From: Pseudomonadota bacterium
GTDB lineage: Bacteria; Pseudomonadota; Gammaproteobacteria; Xanthomonadales; SZUA-38
Length of the DNA: 64,000 bases
Assembly (NCBI GenBank): GCA_039033415.1
Contig: JBCCCR010000016.1
Span: 1 to 64,000, forward strand
Reading direction: 5' to 3'
In this document: in pieces, positions 53,091-62,049 of the stretch
Layout: each line of letters starts with the position of its first letter
Position numbering within the stretch: position 1 is the stretch's first letter
Notes under the pieces: model-generated
Databases searched by the model: none
What the model saw: the letters and a program-made list of their open reading frames with translations, nothing else
What the model was told of the DNA's origin: nothing
Made by a program: the position numbers and the translations under genes

Positions 53091-54825
53091 ATGATTGCTC
53101 CTCAAAGACCGGTTCCCCGCCGATCACGGACAGCACCACCTTAGTCGCGCTGACGTCCCGAATCGGCACCTCAAAAATGTTCTGACTCAACACTATAAAG
53201 TCGGCGTCTTTGCCGACTTCCAGCGATCCCGACCGATCACCTACCCGGTTGGCAATGGCGCTGTTATGGGTAAACACGCGCACCGCGGCTTTGAGGTCCA
53301 CAGCCTCCTCCGCAAACTCGGGCTCCAGGTTGCTCTTGACCGGGTCACTGCGCGTGACCATGGCCTCGATACCAGGCCACGGATTGGCGGTGGGGACCAC
53401 CGGCCAGTCGGAGCCATAGGTCACCAATGCTCCGGCCGCCAGCAGCGTTTTGACCTGCCATGCGGGAACCCGATCTTTGCCGAACCAGGTTTCCCAGGTC
53501 AGCCCAGGTATTGGATACCACAAGATGGGGCACATCTCGGCGGCAACGTTCAGCTCCTTAAAGCGGGGAACGTCATCGGGATGAATCATTTCCGCATGGG
53601 ACACCTCGTGAATGATGTCCTGGTTGCCGCTGGCTTTCCTGGCGGCCTCGAATGCATCCAGTGCCGCCCGGGCGGCCGCGTCGCCGGTCGCGTGGATTTT
53701 GACGCTCATGCCCTGTCGATCCAGCTCCACCACGTCGCGGGTCAGCTCATCTGCCGGAATCATCAGCTTGCCCTTATGGTCGGGACCCACCACGTCGTTG
53801 GGCTCGTAGGGCGCCAGCAGGGCCGAGGTGTACGTCATGGGCACGCCGTCCAGCATGATCTTGGCGAAGTTTGGATCGATCATCGACGTGCGGTTGGTTT
53901 CTCGAGCCCCCATCAACGCCCGCTCATCGTCGCGGGACAAAGCCCAAGCGCTTTTCCAGGTCAGGCTGGTCTTGATTCGGGGAATCAGCTCGCCGGCCGC
54001 GTCCAGGGCCTGGTAAGCGGCCATCAGGTCGGTGGTGACAATCGCGTCTTTGATCGTGGTGATGCCGTAGGGCACCACCTGGTCCAGCGCCCACTTCAGC
54101 GCCGCGGCGGTTTGCGCTTCGGTGTAGCGTGGCAGCAGCTTTCGCTTGCTGTAGGCCGCGTTGTCGAACAGCAGGCCCGTCGGCTCACCGCTGCTCACGT
54201 CGCGCTGGATGACGCCGCCCGATGGATCGGGCGTATCGCGATCGATCGCAAACGCCTCCAGCGCCAGTGTGTTCACCCACGCATGGTGCACCGACCAGTC
54301 CATCAGAAACACCGGATTATTCGGCGCAATCTCATCGAGAACGATCTTCGGCAGCTTGGGATTATCGACGAAATACACTTCGTTCCACTGACCACCCCGA
54401 ATCCATTCCCCCGGCTCCGCTTCGGCGATACACCCGCGCAGAATTTCCAGCGCCCTGGTGAGGTCGGTTGTGAGGAAACTGCACTCCAGCGTTCGGGAGA
54501 TGCCGGCGTCAGCCGGATGCATGTGGGTATCGTGGATACCCGGCATCATCGTCTGCCCTCCCAGGTCCACCAGCTGCGTCTCGGCGCCCGCCAGTTTGAG
54601 GACTTCTTCGCTGGCCCCCAGCGCAACAATCTTGCCGTCGGTGAGCGCCAGCGCCTCTTGCCAGCTATCGCTGGCGTCAACCGTGTAGATCCGGGCGTTG
54701 TGGTAAATCGCGTCCGGGCCTGCCGCGACGCCGGTGGTATCAGCGCTCGTCGCGGTTTCCGCCGGCGGCTCGCCGCAGCCGCTCACCAGCGCAAGGATCA
54801 ACAGCAGCACTATCGGTCTGATCAT
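53083..54825 (-). CDS. Second YtcJ-type amidohydrolase lipoprotein
   Basis: A 580-residue paralogue of the lipoprotein at 46637. It has a lipobox VSGC (Cys at about 17), MPGIHDTHMHP (metal site), IMLDGVPMTYTSALLAPY, VKIHATGDAAARAALDAFE and GSDWPVV. The two proteins share domain order and many motifs but are clearly diverged. The ATG at 54825 follows GGGAGAGAG. It is translationally coupled to the NTF2-like gene. Confidence 0.88.
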   Translation of the reverse strand: MIRPIVLLLILALVSGCGEPPAETATSADTTGVAAGPDAIYHNARIYTVDASDSWQEALALTDGKIVALGASEEVLKLAGAETQLVDLGGQTMMPGIHDTHMHPADAGISRTLECSFLTTDLTRALEILRGCIAEAEPGEWIRGGQWNEVYFVDNPKLPKIVLDEIAPNNPVFLMDWSVHHAWVNTLALEAFAIDRDTPDPSGGVIQRDVSSGEPTGLLFDNAAYSKRKLLPRYTEAQTAAALKWALDQVVPYGITTIKDAIVTTDLMAAYQALDAAGELIPRIKTSLTWKSAWALSRDDERALMGARETNRTSMIDPNFAKIMLDGVPMTYTSALLAPYEPNDVVGPDHKGKLMIPADELTRDVVELDRQGMSVKIHATGDAAARAALDAFEAARKASGNQDIIHEVSHAEMIHPDDVPRFKELNVAAEMCPILWYPIPGLTWETWFGKDRVPAWQVKTLLAAGALVTYGSDWPVVPTANPWPGIEAMVTRSDPVKSNLEPEFAEEAVDLKAAVRVFTHNSAIANRVGDRSGSLEVGKDADFIVLSQNIFEVPIRDVSATKVVLSVIGGEPVFEEQSYE

Positions 54826-54865
54826 CACTCTCTCCCTCAGCCCCCCGACTGTGCGTCGGTTCTTG

Positions 54866-55240
54866 TCAGCCCATGGAAATATGGCACACGCAAAGCTTGT
54901 TGCCGTCCAGGTCACGGAAATAGGCGCCATAGAAACCATCGCCGCGCGACCCCGGGGCGCCTTCGTCTTTGGCGCCCAGCTCAACGGCTCTGGCGTAGGC
55001 TGCATCGACCTGTTCGCTGCTGCCGGCAGCAAGCGCCACCATCACCCCGTTGCCGACGCTCGCGACCTGCTCGTCGAACGGCTTCATGACGCAAAACATC
55101 GGTTGGTCCGGCGCCACAGCCCAGGCGTAGCCGCGGCCGAAATCCATGGCGCGCTTGCCGCCGAGCATGCCCAGCAGCTCGTCATAGAACGCGGTTGCAG
55201 CAGGCAAATCGTTGGTTCCAACGGTGGTGTAAGGGATCAT
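54866..55240 (-). CDS. VOC-family (glyoxalase-fold) protein
   Basis: A 124-residue single-module vicinal-oxygen-chelate protein: IPYTTVGTNDLPAATAFYDELLG at the start and GFYGAYFRDLDGNKLCVCH at the end. The His normally near the first strand is not obvious, but Glu/His candidates remain at the C-terminus. Probably cytoplasmic. It lies 40 bp upstream of the lipoprotein gene in the same direction and diverges from the AraC gene. Confidence 0.85.
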   Translation of the reverse strand: MIPYTTVGTNDLPAATAFYDELLGMLGGKRAMDFGRGYAWAVAPDQPMFCVMKPFDEQVASVGNGVMVALAAGSSEQVDAAYARAVELGAKDEGAPGSRGDGFYGAYFRDLDGNKLCVCHISMG

Positions 55241-55410
55241 GACGGGGCCTCCTCAAGGCAATGGCAGGTTGCTCGGCCGGGCGAAAGGCGAAACCGCTCA
55301 GGTCTGTCAAGCGCCGCGCCGGCCGCTGGCAGGCGCTGACAGATTTGCCAGCTTAAGCAAAGCGCGGTAGTTTGTGAACACGTTAACTTTTCGTGGCGGG
55401 GCCCTGGAAA

Positions 55411-56379
55411 ATGCTCTATCAGAATTTTCCGCTGTCGGATGTCGCTCCCGGGCAACGCTTCGAACACTTCTCCGGTCTGGTCAATCGGCTGTTCAGTCCC
55501 ACCCGATGTCGACTTCCCAAACGCCCGCCGGCGCCATTCAACGGCGCCGTCGACACGGTAAAGCTCGAGCGCCTGGCCATCGCCAACGTCGCCACCTCCG
55601 CGGTGAGCGTGGACCGACTGCGAAGCCACATTGGGCAGATCAATGAGGGCAGTTGTCTGGTGAAGTTTCAGCTCGCGGGACAGTCGAGTTTCGAACAGTG
55701 TGGGCAGGTGGCACACCTGCTGCCGGGCGACTTTGTAATCTGCTCCAACACCGAACCTTATCGGCTCCGATTTGACGGGCCCTACCGGATGTCGGTGCTG
55801 GCCATCGACGAAGTCACAGCTAACCGAATGCTGAGAAATCGGGAGCAGCTTCTCGGTCAGCGGATGCCGGCTGAAGACCCCAGCTGCGCGCTGCTGTCCA
55901 GCTTTGTCGCCAACGTCGCCGGCAAGCTGTCAGCACTGCCGGAGACGATGGCCGAGCGAGTCGAGCACACCATCATCGATCTGCTCGGGGGTGTCGTGAC
56001 CGCGCGAACGCAGAGCGGCGTGCCCGTCCGGCAGCCGGCCGCGCAAACGCTCATGGCGGTGAAGCAGTTCATTGAAACAAATCTGTGCGACCGACGCCTC
56101 GGACCGGCGATGATCGCCTCAAACTTTGCGATCAGTACGCGTTACCTGCACAAGCTGTTCTCCGCGGAACCCGACACGGTTACCCGATACATCCGCTCGC
56201 AGCGGCTGGCTGCGTGCCACGCGATGCTGCAGGATCCCACGGCGCGGAATATGACCATCACCGAGATCGCTATCCATTGGGGGTTCTACGATCTGTCGCA
56301 CCTGACCCACGCCTTCAGCGAACGCTACGGCCGCTGTCCGAGTGCGGTGAGGGCCGACGAGGACTCGCCCGCCGCCTGA
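55411..56379 (+). CDS. AraC-family transcriptional regulator
   Basis: A 322-residue regulator. The N-terminal 200 residues resemble the AraC-binding-like domain (QFxxxG...PGD-FVIC); the C-terminal 100 residues hold two HTH motifs (LGPAMIASNFAISTRYLHKLF and MTITEIAIHWGFYDLSHLTHAF). A GTG at 55393 would add six residues. Divergent from the VOC and amidohydrolase genes across about 150 bp, so it probably controls that operon. Confidence 0.88.
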   Translation: MLYQNFPLSDVAPGQRFEHFSGLVNRLFSPTRCRLPKRPPAPFNGAVDTVKLERLAIANVATSAVSVDRLRSHIGQINEGSCLVKFQLAGQSSFEQCGQVAHLLPGDFVICSNTEPYRLRFDGPYRMSVLAIDEVTANRMLRNREQLLGQRMPAEDPSCALLSSFVANVAGKLSALPETMAERVEHTIIDLLGGVVTARTQSGVPVRQPAAQTLMAVKQFIETNLCDRRLGPAMIASNFAISTRYLHKLFSAEPDTVTRYIRSQRLAACHAMLQDPTARNMTITEIAIHWGFYDLSHLTHAFSERYGRCPSAVRADEDSPAA

Positions 56380-56384
56380 GCGGG

Positions 56385-59258
56385 TCAGGCAGCCAATACG
56401 AACCGATTGCGCCCCTGGTTCTTGGCGCTGTAGAGCGCTTGATCCGCGCGGCTGATCAGGTCGTCCGGGCTCTCGTCGCGCTCGGCAGCGTAGCCCGCAA
56501 CGCCGATGCTCACGGTCACCTCATCGAGTTCTTCTGAAACCTGACGCACGAGGCGTCGTGCGAGGCGGGCTGCCGACAGGTTGTCGCAGCGCGGGACAAC
56601 CACAGCAAACTCCTCGCCGCCGTAGCGTGCAACCACCGTGTCGTCGCGAACGTTGTTGGCCAATACCCGGGCGAGTTTGGACAGCAGCCAGTCACCGGCC
56701 TGATGGCCATGGGCATCGTTGTAGCGCTTGAAGTGATCAACGTCCACGAGGAGCAGCGCCATCGAGGTGCCGTATTCCAACACCTCGTCGAAGACTTCAC
56801 ACATTTTCTGGTCGAACAGGCGGCGATTGCCAACCCCGGTCAGCGCATCACGCTCCGCCTGATCTCGAAGCTGTCGATTGGCGACCTCCAGCTCCCGGGT
56901 CCGTACCTTGACGGTCTCGTCGAGCGCCCGGTTCTGTGCCGCAAGCCGCGCAACCTGGCGTCGCTGCATCGCGGTGACTGCTACGAGCAGCAGCGCCGTA
57001 ACAAAGAGCAGCGCCAGCGATCGGGCCCAGATTGCCTCGAACCAGCGCGGTACCACAGAAAAGACGCGGGGTTCCAGGGTGTAGATTCGGCCGGTGCCGG
57101 TACGCGCCTCGGCCTCGAGCGTATACGTTCCGGCCGTCAGGCCTGCGTAGCTGACCTCGCCACGCCCGCTCCAGCTCGACCAGCGTTCGCTCTGACCCAG
57201 CAAACGGCTGCGATAGACGGTTGAGGCGGCCTGATCCAGATCGCTCAGTCGGAATCGCGCCTCAACGCTGGCGCTAGTGCCGGCCAGGCTGAGCTCTCCC
57301 ACCAGAGGCAGTGCCTGGTTGTCACCATCGTTGCTGTCCACCCGAACGAGCTCCGCCAGGCTGAGCGCCGCGCTGCCGGGTGCGGACGAGACCTCCGGCT
57401 TGTAGTGGAATACTTCACTGGCCCCGCCGATCCAAAGCGAGTTATCTGCCGCCAGCATCACGGCATCGATCGCTCCCGAGTCCAAGCCACTTAAGTCCGT
57501 CACGGTCCAGAAACCGGCCCGACGGCTGTAGAGCGCTCGATAGTTGTAGCCCCAGATGGATCCGTTAGGCCCATCGAAAAACGACAGTACCTCGTTCGTC
57601 GGCTTGAGGTCGCTCAGACCTCCAAGGTCGTCAGCCAGGAAGCGGACGCCGTCAAAGCGATAGGTGCCGCGGCTTGTGCTGACCAAAGCGCCGACCGAGC
57701 TCTCGCTGACCACGACAAACCCGTCCTCGCCCACCACAAGCCCACTGTCGGGCCCCATGGACGAAAGCTGAATCTTTAGACCCTCAGTTCGGTCCAGCGA
57801 TGCCCTCTTGAGACCGTGCGCTTCGGTCCCCGCCCAGAGGGTGTCGCTACCCGCCCGGACCAGGCTGGTTATCCGCATACCCAGCGTTTCCGCCCGGTCG
57901 ACCAGCACCCAGCGCTCTTTGCGTTTCTCAAAGACGGCCAAACCGTGCTCGTTGCCCGTCCAAAGCACGTCAGGGGAATCTTCATTGATCAGCAGGTATC
58001 GGGGATACAGGTTGTCCGGACCCAGTCGAACCGCCTCGCCGTCGCGGACCAGCTTCAGCTCGTGAGAGGTCGCCAGCAGCAGGCCGTCTTCGGTTGGCAG
58101 CAGCCCCCAGGCTTCGCCGGTGGACCAGTTTTGCCGGGTGAACGGACCGGTGATCTTCGCCCCATCCAGGTTCGCTTGGTAGACCCCGGCGCCGGTCATC
58201 GCATAGAGCTGCTGCCCATTCATGACAAGGTCGTGCACCGTGCCCCGCAAACCGGTGGTCCGTGCATATTTAACCCAGGACGCCGGCCAGGGCAGCCGGA
58301 GCACCCCCTCGTTGCCGGCCACGAGCACCGCGCCGTCGTTGGAGAACGCCACGTCCGACAGAAAGCTCCCGGCGACCGGGGCCTGCTCGAAAGTACCGCG
58401 TGAGACATCCAGCACGCGTACCGTACCGTCCGAGCCGCCGAAAACGACGGTGTTGGCGTCAACTGCGCGCCCGCCTGTGAGCAGCTCGAGCGGGGCGTCG
58501 GCAGCCAGGTTGAGCGCCCGGGTCCCGCGTTCGGACCACAGCATCAATTCCGGAGAGCGGGTGTGCAGCAGGGCCTCGTCGCCGGCCAGTGGAATCAGAT
58601 TGCGAATCAACGGCGAGGCGAATCGCTCGCCGCCACGAACCATGTGAAAGGCGCCGTCCGTCCCGAGGCGCTTGAGCCCCTCGCCGCGCCACTGGACATA
58701 GACGCTGCCGCCCACCTCAGACACGGCGCCGAATCGACCCGGGTGACGCCACAGGCCCAGCGGCTCGCCGTCAGCACTGACGGCAAAGAGGTGGTTCAGC
58801 GCGGCAAAGTAGACAGCGTCTCCGGTCACCAGCATCCGCCAGACATCGGAAAAGGTCTCCTGCCCAAGCGCTTTTTCAAACGTGGGGGTCAGGTCAACAA
58901 AACGGTCGACGCCCGTTTCATCCCGACTCAGGTAGCCGAAGCTGTTGCTGGCGCCGACCCAGATGCGACCATCGCGGCCCATCGCAAGCTCGCGTACCGG
59001 TCCTACGGTTGGCAGCGCGATGGCGGACCATCGATTGCCGTCAAAGCGAAGGACCTGCTGATCGTGGCCCAGGTAGACGGTACCGTCAGCCCCCTGCACC
59101 ACCGAAAAGAACTGCGGATAAACCGGCAGGTCGGGCTTAAACCGCGATACGAGGACTTCCTGCGCAAAAGCAGACGGCGCGGCCAGAGTTAGGGCCAAGA
59201 CCCAGGCCATCGTCGTAAGCAGCAGCCGCCAATCCGGGCGGCGTTTTTGAGTATCCAT
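56385..59258 (-). CDS. Beta-propeller sensor diguanylate cyclase (Reg_prop/Y_Y_Y/GGDEF)
   Basis: A 957-residue protein with a signal peptide, fourteen or so propeller repeats (GRIWVGASNSFGYL-type), a Y_Y_Y domain (about 650-730), one membrane helix (about 745-765), a short coiled coil and a C-terminal GGDEF domain with an intact GGEEF signature. It should make c-di-GMP in the cytoplasm in response to a periplasmic signal. The I-site position reads RDDT rather than RxxD, so product inhibition may be weak. The ATG at 59258 gives a clean signal peptide. Confidence 0.9.
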   Translation of the reverse strand: MDTQKRRPDWRLLLTTMAWVLALTLAAPSAFAQEVLVSRFKPDLPVYPQFFSVVQGADGTVYLGHDQQVLRFDGNRWSAIALPTVGPVRELAMGRDGRIWVGASNSFGYLSRDETGVDRFVDLTPTFEKALGQETFSDVWRMLVTGDAVYFAALNHLFAVSADGEPLGLWRHPGRFGAVSEVGGSVYVQWRGEGLKRLGTDGAFHMVRGGERFASPLIRNLIPLAGDEALLHTRSPELMLWSERGTRALNLAADAPLELLTGGRAVDANTVVFGGSDGTVRVLDVSRGTFEQAPVAGSFLSDVAFSNDGAVLVAGNEGVLRLPWPASWVKYARTTGLRGTVHDLVMNGQQLYAMTGAGVYQANLDGAKITGPFTRQNWSTGEAWGLLPTEDGLLLATSHELKLVRDGEAVRLGPDNLYPRYLLINEDSPDVLWTGNEHGLAVFEKRKERWVLVDRAETLGMRITSLVRAGSDTLWAGTEAHGLKRASLDRTEGLKIQLSSMGPDSGLVVGEDGFVVVSESSVGALVSTSRGTYRFDGVRFLADDLGGLSDLKPTNEVLSFFDGPNGSIWGYNYRALYSRRAGFWTVTDLSGLDSGAIDAVMLAADNSLWIGGASEVFHYKPEVSSAPGSAALSLAELVRVDSNDGDNQALPLVGELSLAGTSASVEARFRLSDLDQAASTVYRSRLLGQSERWSSWSGRGEVSYAGLTAGTYTLEAEARTGTGRIYTLEPRVFSVVPRWFEAIWARSLALLFVTALLLVAVTAMQRRQVARLAAQNRALDETVKVRTRELEVANRQLRDQAERDALTGVGNRRLFDQKMCEVFDEVLEYGTSMALLLVDVDHFKRYNDAHGHQAGDWLLSKLARVLANNVRDDTVVARYGGEEFAVVVPRCDNLSAARLARRLVRQVSEELDEVTVSIGVAGYAAERDESPDDLISRADQALYSAKNQGRNRFVLAA

Positions 59259-59339
59259 ACCAACGCACCCCCATGCTGAGCCACAGTATGACCGGGCAGC
59301 AGCGCGACGGAGGTAACACAATGTCAACTCGGCTTAATC

Positions 59340-59355
59340 TGTGATCGGAGTCACA
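59340..59355 (-). promoter_or_regulatory. CRP/Clp-like binding site
   Basis: TGTGA-TCGGAG-TCACA matches the core of the CRP-family consensus in both half-sites. It lies 82 bp upstream of the GGDEF gene start. In Xanthomonadales the CRP homologue Clp responds to c-di-GMP, so feedback on this cyclase is possible. Confidence 0.6.
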
Positions 59356-59362
59356 AGGAAAA

Positions 59363-59378
59363 TCAAACGGCCGTTTGA
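59363..59378. other. 16-bp perfect palindrome
   Basis: TCAAACGGCCGTTTGA is fully self-complementary. It lies 65 bp after the end of the BtuF-like gene; on that (minus) strand TTTT follows, so it may act as a short terminator. A regulator site next to the CRP-like site is the other option. Confidence 0.4.
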
Positions 59379-59442
59379 ATTGGGCGATGCTGAGCGGACG
59401 GCTCCCATGTGCCAGGCGTAGCGATCCTTAGCGCTGGTGGGC

Positions 59443-60369
59443 TCAGTAGGTGAAGTTGCTGGCTTTGCGAAAAGGCGCGGCGAGCAGGGAAGGAAAATCG
59501 GTCGGATGCAGCGTCACGGCCAGCCGCTCGAGGGCGTCGACGACCGACGGGCTCGGCCGCGCAAAGTAGTCCTGGCCGTCGGCGACAAACACGCGGCCGC
59601 CGCTGACCGCCCGCAGGTCCCGCCATTCGGGAATTTCATCCATCGCCCTGAGATCAGCCAGTGTTTCCGGCACGTGGTAGCCACAGCAGGCGATCATCAG
59701 GATATCGGGATCGGCCGCAACCAGCTGCTCGATGTCCGTGGTTTGGCTCGGCAGGCCCGGTCGCCCTAGCACCTCGGTAGCGCCCGCCAGCTCAACCAGC
59801 TCCGGATTCCAGTGTCCGGCGTTGAACAGCGGCTTGAGCCACTCCAGGAACGCGACCCTGGGACGGCTGGCCCCGGTGATCCGCCGGCTCTGTTCGGCGA
59901 CCTGCGCCACGCGCTGACGGAGCGACGCCTCAAGCTCGGTGGCCCGATCGGTGCTGCCCAGGACATCACCGAGGCGCCGAAGGTCGGTGAAGATGTCATC
60001 GAGGTTATTCGGATTGAGATCGACCAGCGTTGGCTTGCCGGGCAGCGAGGCAATCGCTTCCTCCACGTCCCCCGTGGCCACCGCACACACATCGCACAAC
60101 CCCTGAGAAACAATCACGTCGGGCGCCGCTTTCTCCAGCGCGACAATGTCGAGCTCGTACAGTGCGGTATTGGTGTTCAGATGGTCGCGGACGAAGGTGT
60201 CGATGGTCTCGCTGGAGCGCTCGCTGGGAACAACGGTTGCTGTCAGGCGCCGAAGCGGTTTGATGTTCGGCGGCAGGTCGCAGCTGTGCGACACGCCGAC
60301 GAGGTCATCTTCGTGGCCCAGCGCAAGCACCATGTCGGTGGCGCTGGGGAGCAGTGTGGCGACCCGCAA
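59443..60369 (-). CDS. BtuF-like cobalamin-binding protein without signal peptide
   Basis: A 308-residue periplasmic-binding-protein-fold protein. The TTG at 60369 gives MRVATLLPSATDMVLALG, the usual beginning of the cytoplasm-type cobalamin-binding family; longer frames overlap the upstream gene by 80 bp and give no signal peptide. Conserved SHSCDLP, VSQGLCDVC and a C-terminal helical lobe are present. It is under the cobalamin riboswitch with the DUF6580-type membrane gene, so a role in corrinoid handling is likely. Confidence 0.8.
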   Translation of the reverse strand: MRVATLLPSATDMVLALGHEDDLVGVSHSCDLPPNIKPLRRLTATVVPSERSSETIDTFVRDHLNTNTALYELDIVALEKAAPDVIVSQGLCDVCAVATGDVEEAIASLPGKPTLVDLNPNNLDDIFTDLRRLGDVLGSTDRATELEASLRQRVAQVAEQSRRITGASRPRVAFLEWLKPLFNAGHWNPELVELAGATEVLGRPGLPSQTTDIEQLVAADPDILMIACCGYHVPETLADLRAMDEIPEWRDLRAVSGGRVFVADGQDYFARPSPSVVDALERLAVTLHPTDFPSLLAAPFRKASNFTY

Positions 60370-60382
60370 GCGACAGGGCCCG

Positions 60383-60931
60383 TCAGGCGGTTGCTGCGGA
60401 AGCTTTGGTGGACCGCTGAAGCCAGACAAACAGGCCGAAGATGATCGACGCATAAAACGCGTCACCGGCGATCGTGTTGACGAAAAACGGCAGCCCCATC
60501 ACGTAACACTCGATCAGGCCAGCCCAGGTTTGCGGATAGTAACCGGCTGCCCAGACACCAAAATTTGAGGCCAGGAAAAACCACAGCGAGCCGCTCAAGA
60601 CGCCGCCGGCTCCTCGGGCCACGGTGAGCCTTTGCCCAAGCCAAAAGCGTCCGGCCAGTGCCGTACCCGCAATGCCGACGTAGACAAACAGCATGGTTAC
60701 CGGGTTGTAGCCGCCGATCAGCAGATCACCGATTGCCATCGGCACCATCGCCACCAGCCAGGACCACCGCGGATCGAGCCGAGCGCCGGCAAACAGCGCA
60801 ATCGCACCGATGGGCGTCACGTTCCATGGATGCGGAATCAGTCGGGCGAGCACCACCAGCGCCAACAGCAGCAGAATATCTGGCCGGGCGACGAGTTTTC
60901 GCCACATTTCTTGAACAGCGGTGTGTTTCAT
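60383..60931 (-). CDS. DUF6580-type membrane protein under cobalamin riboswitch
   Basis: A 182-residue protein with five or six hydrophobic helices. The segment LARLIPHPWNVTPIGAIALFAGA is the hallmark of the DUF6580 family, whose size and topology resemble ECF transporter S components. It is the first gene behind a cobalamin riboswitch and precedes a BtuF-like gene by 13 bp, pointing to corrinoid uptake. No ECF ATPase genes are in the window. Confidence 0.8.
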   Translation of the reverse strand: MKHTAVQEMWRKLVARPDILLLLALVVLARLIPHPWNVTPIGAIALFAGARLDPRWSWLVAMVPMAIGDLLIGGYNPVTMLFVYVGIAGTALAGRFWLGQRLTVARGAGGVLSGSLWFFLASNFGVWAAGYYPQTWAGLIECYVMGLPFFVNTIAGDAFYASIIFGLFVWLQRSTKASAATA

Positions 60932-60966
60932 TCAGGTCTCCTGCGGCTCCACCCGAGCCGACGATC

Positions 60967-60992
60967 TTAAAGCCAGGGCCCTTTACCCTGGC
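60967..60992 (-). terminator. Riboswitch expression-platform hairpin
   Basis: GCCAGGG-TAAAGGG-CCCTGGC followed by TTTAA lies between the riboswitch and the first gene. The short T-run fits an intrinsic terminator or an anti-ribosome-site hairpin controlled by ligand binding. Confidence 0.6.
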
Positions 60993-61190
60993 ATTGTCGG
61001 TGGATTTGCTGGCCGGTCTCCGGGCTCACACGGACGAATTTGACGCCCCGGCCGCCTTCCCGCACGCTGCTCGCGTGCAGTGGCTGGATGGCCGAATGGT
61101 GTTTACCGTTGCGGGGGCAGCAGCGGATTTTCACCGCTTTCCCGTTTAACCCGGCAGGTGAGCGAACGATGCCTCTGCCGGGACCACAAA
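60993..61190 (-). ncRNA. Cobalamin riboswitch
   Basis: On the minus strand the conserved elements follow in order: GGTGAAAATCCGC, CTGCCCCCGCAACGGTAA and the B12 box (about 61010-61027, reading GAGCCCGGAGACCGGCC), with variable stems in between. This is the adenosyl/hydroxocobalamin aptamer. It controls the DUF6580/BtuF-like operon. Confidence 0.93.
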
Positions 61191-61199
61191 CCACGCAAC

Positions 61200-61227
61200 A
61201 CTGTAACCTACGACGGGCGACAGTCAA
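61200..61227 (-). promoter_or_regulatory. Promoter of the riboswitch operon
   Basis: TTGACT (61227-61222) and TACAGT (61205-61200) on the minus strand are separated by 16 bp, a good sigma70 match, and lie just upstream of the aptamer. Confidence 0.55.
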
Positions 61228-61231
61228 ATGT

Positions 61232-61247
61232 CCCGAAGGGATTCGGG
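61232..61247 (-). terminator. Hairpin after the GIY-YIG gene
   Basis: CCCGAA-TCCC-TTCGGG forms a 6-bp stem between the GIY-YIG operon and the riboswitch promoter. No clear T-run follows, so termination is only probable. Confidence 0.35.
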
Positions 61248-61291
61248 CAACGCCGCACACTTGTTAACCTGACATACCCCTTTCGAGACGC

Positions 61292-61549
61292 TCAGGTTCG
61301 GGACGCCAGCGCCAGCTTCTGACGTCGGCTGAGCTTTTTGATCGCGGCTTCCCGCTTGAGGGCACTGGACCGAGTGTGTCCGGCTTCGACGTACGCGATA
61401 CGCGTCGGGGTGCGGCCGCGGAAGAAGCGGGCCGCCCGGCGGCCGCCGCTTTGATGCTCGCTGAATCGGCGCTCCGGGTCCGTGCTGACGCCGGTGTAGA
61501 GCCGACCGTCGCTGGCTTCAATCATATAGACCGACCAGCGTTCCAGCAC
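61292..61549 (-). CDS. GIY-YIG domain protein (YhbQ/UPF0213-type)
   Basis: An 85-residue single-domain protein: VYMIEASDGRLYTGVSTDPERRFSEHQ holds the paired tyrosines, Arg and His of the GIY-YIG nuclease fold, and ALKREAAIKKLSRRQK follows. Stand-alone members are thought to be small structure-specific nucleases. It is 5 bp after the DUF6702-like gene, in the same operon. Confidence 0.88.
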   Translation of the reverse strand: MLERWSVYMIEASDGRLYTGVSTDPERRFSEHQSGGRRAARFFRGRTPTRIAYVEAGHTRSSALKREAAIKKLSRRQKLALASRT

Positions 61550-61554
61550 GGAGC

Positions 61555-62049
61555 TTAGTCCATCGCCAGCCGGGTTGTGCCAGCGGTGAATAGCAGCGAA
61601 CGAACCTCGTCAACCAGCTTCACGTTAACCAGATGATGCTGCTCCGGCCAAATCGCTCGCAGCACCGTGTTGCTGACCACCAACGACCCCAGCTTGAGGT
61701 CCCCACTGTGCTCCTGATAGACCCAGAGGTAGCGCCCTTCCGCTTCCTGACCCACGAGGTCGAGCGAAACGGGGCCGCGGTCGCGGAGGCCCACCTGAAA
61801 CCGGCTAGCCACGTAGGCCGCAAATCTCGCCTGGTCTTCGGGATTGCTCAGGAGGTCGCTGGACGGCCAGCCGAGATCGCGCGCCGCGTGCTCAACGTCG
61901 TGCAGCAGGAAGCGATGAATCACCTCAACCTTCCCCGTGCGGGGATTGTTTTCGATTGTCGTGACCGCCGCCTTTTGCTCGTGAGCGATCGCAAGGTTGG
62001 CGCCAAGCAGCAGCGCCAGCCCAATCAATCGACGAAAAGGGCTGTTCAT
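61555..62049 (-). CDS. Exported DUF6702-like protein
   Basis: A 164-residue protein with a signal peptide (ending AIAHEQ). The mature part begins HEQKAAVTTIENNPRTGKVEVIHRFLLHDVEHA, matching DUF6702, a family often next to M1 peptidases. Its start overlaps the M1 gene stop (ATGA), so the two are coupled. Function unknown. Confidence 0.75.
   Translation of the reverse strand: MNSPFRRLIGLALLLGANLAIAHEQKAAVTTIENNPRTGKVEVIHRFLLHDVEHAARDLGWPSSDLLSNPEDQARFAAYVASRFQVGLRDRGPVSLDLVGQEAEGRYLWVYQEHSGDLKLGSLVVSNTVLRAIWPEQHHLVNVKLVDEVRSLLFTAGTTRLAMD

Noticed and set aside
53095-55089. 664-codon plus-strand ORF
   Set aside because: Antisense to the YtcJ-type amidohydrolase, which has intact metal-site motifs.
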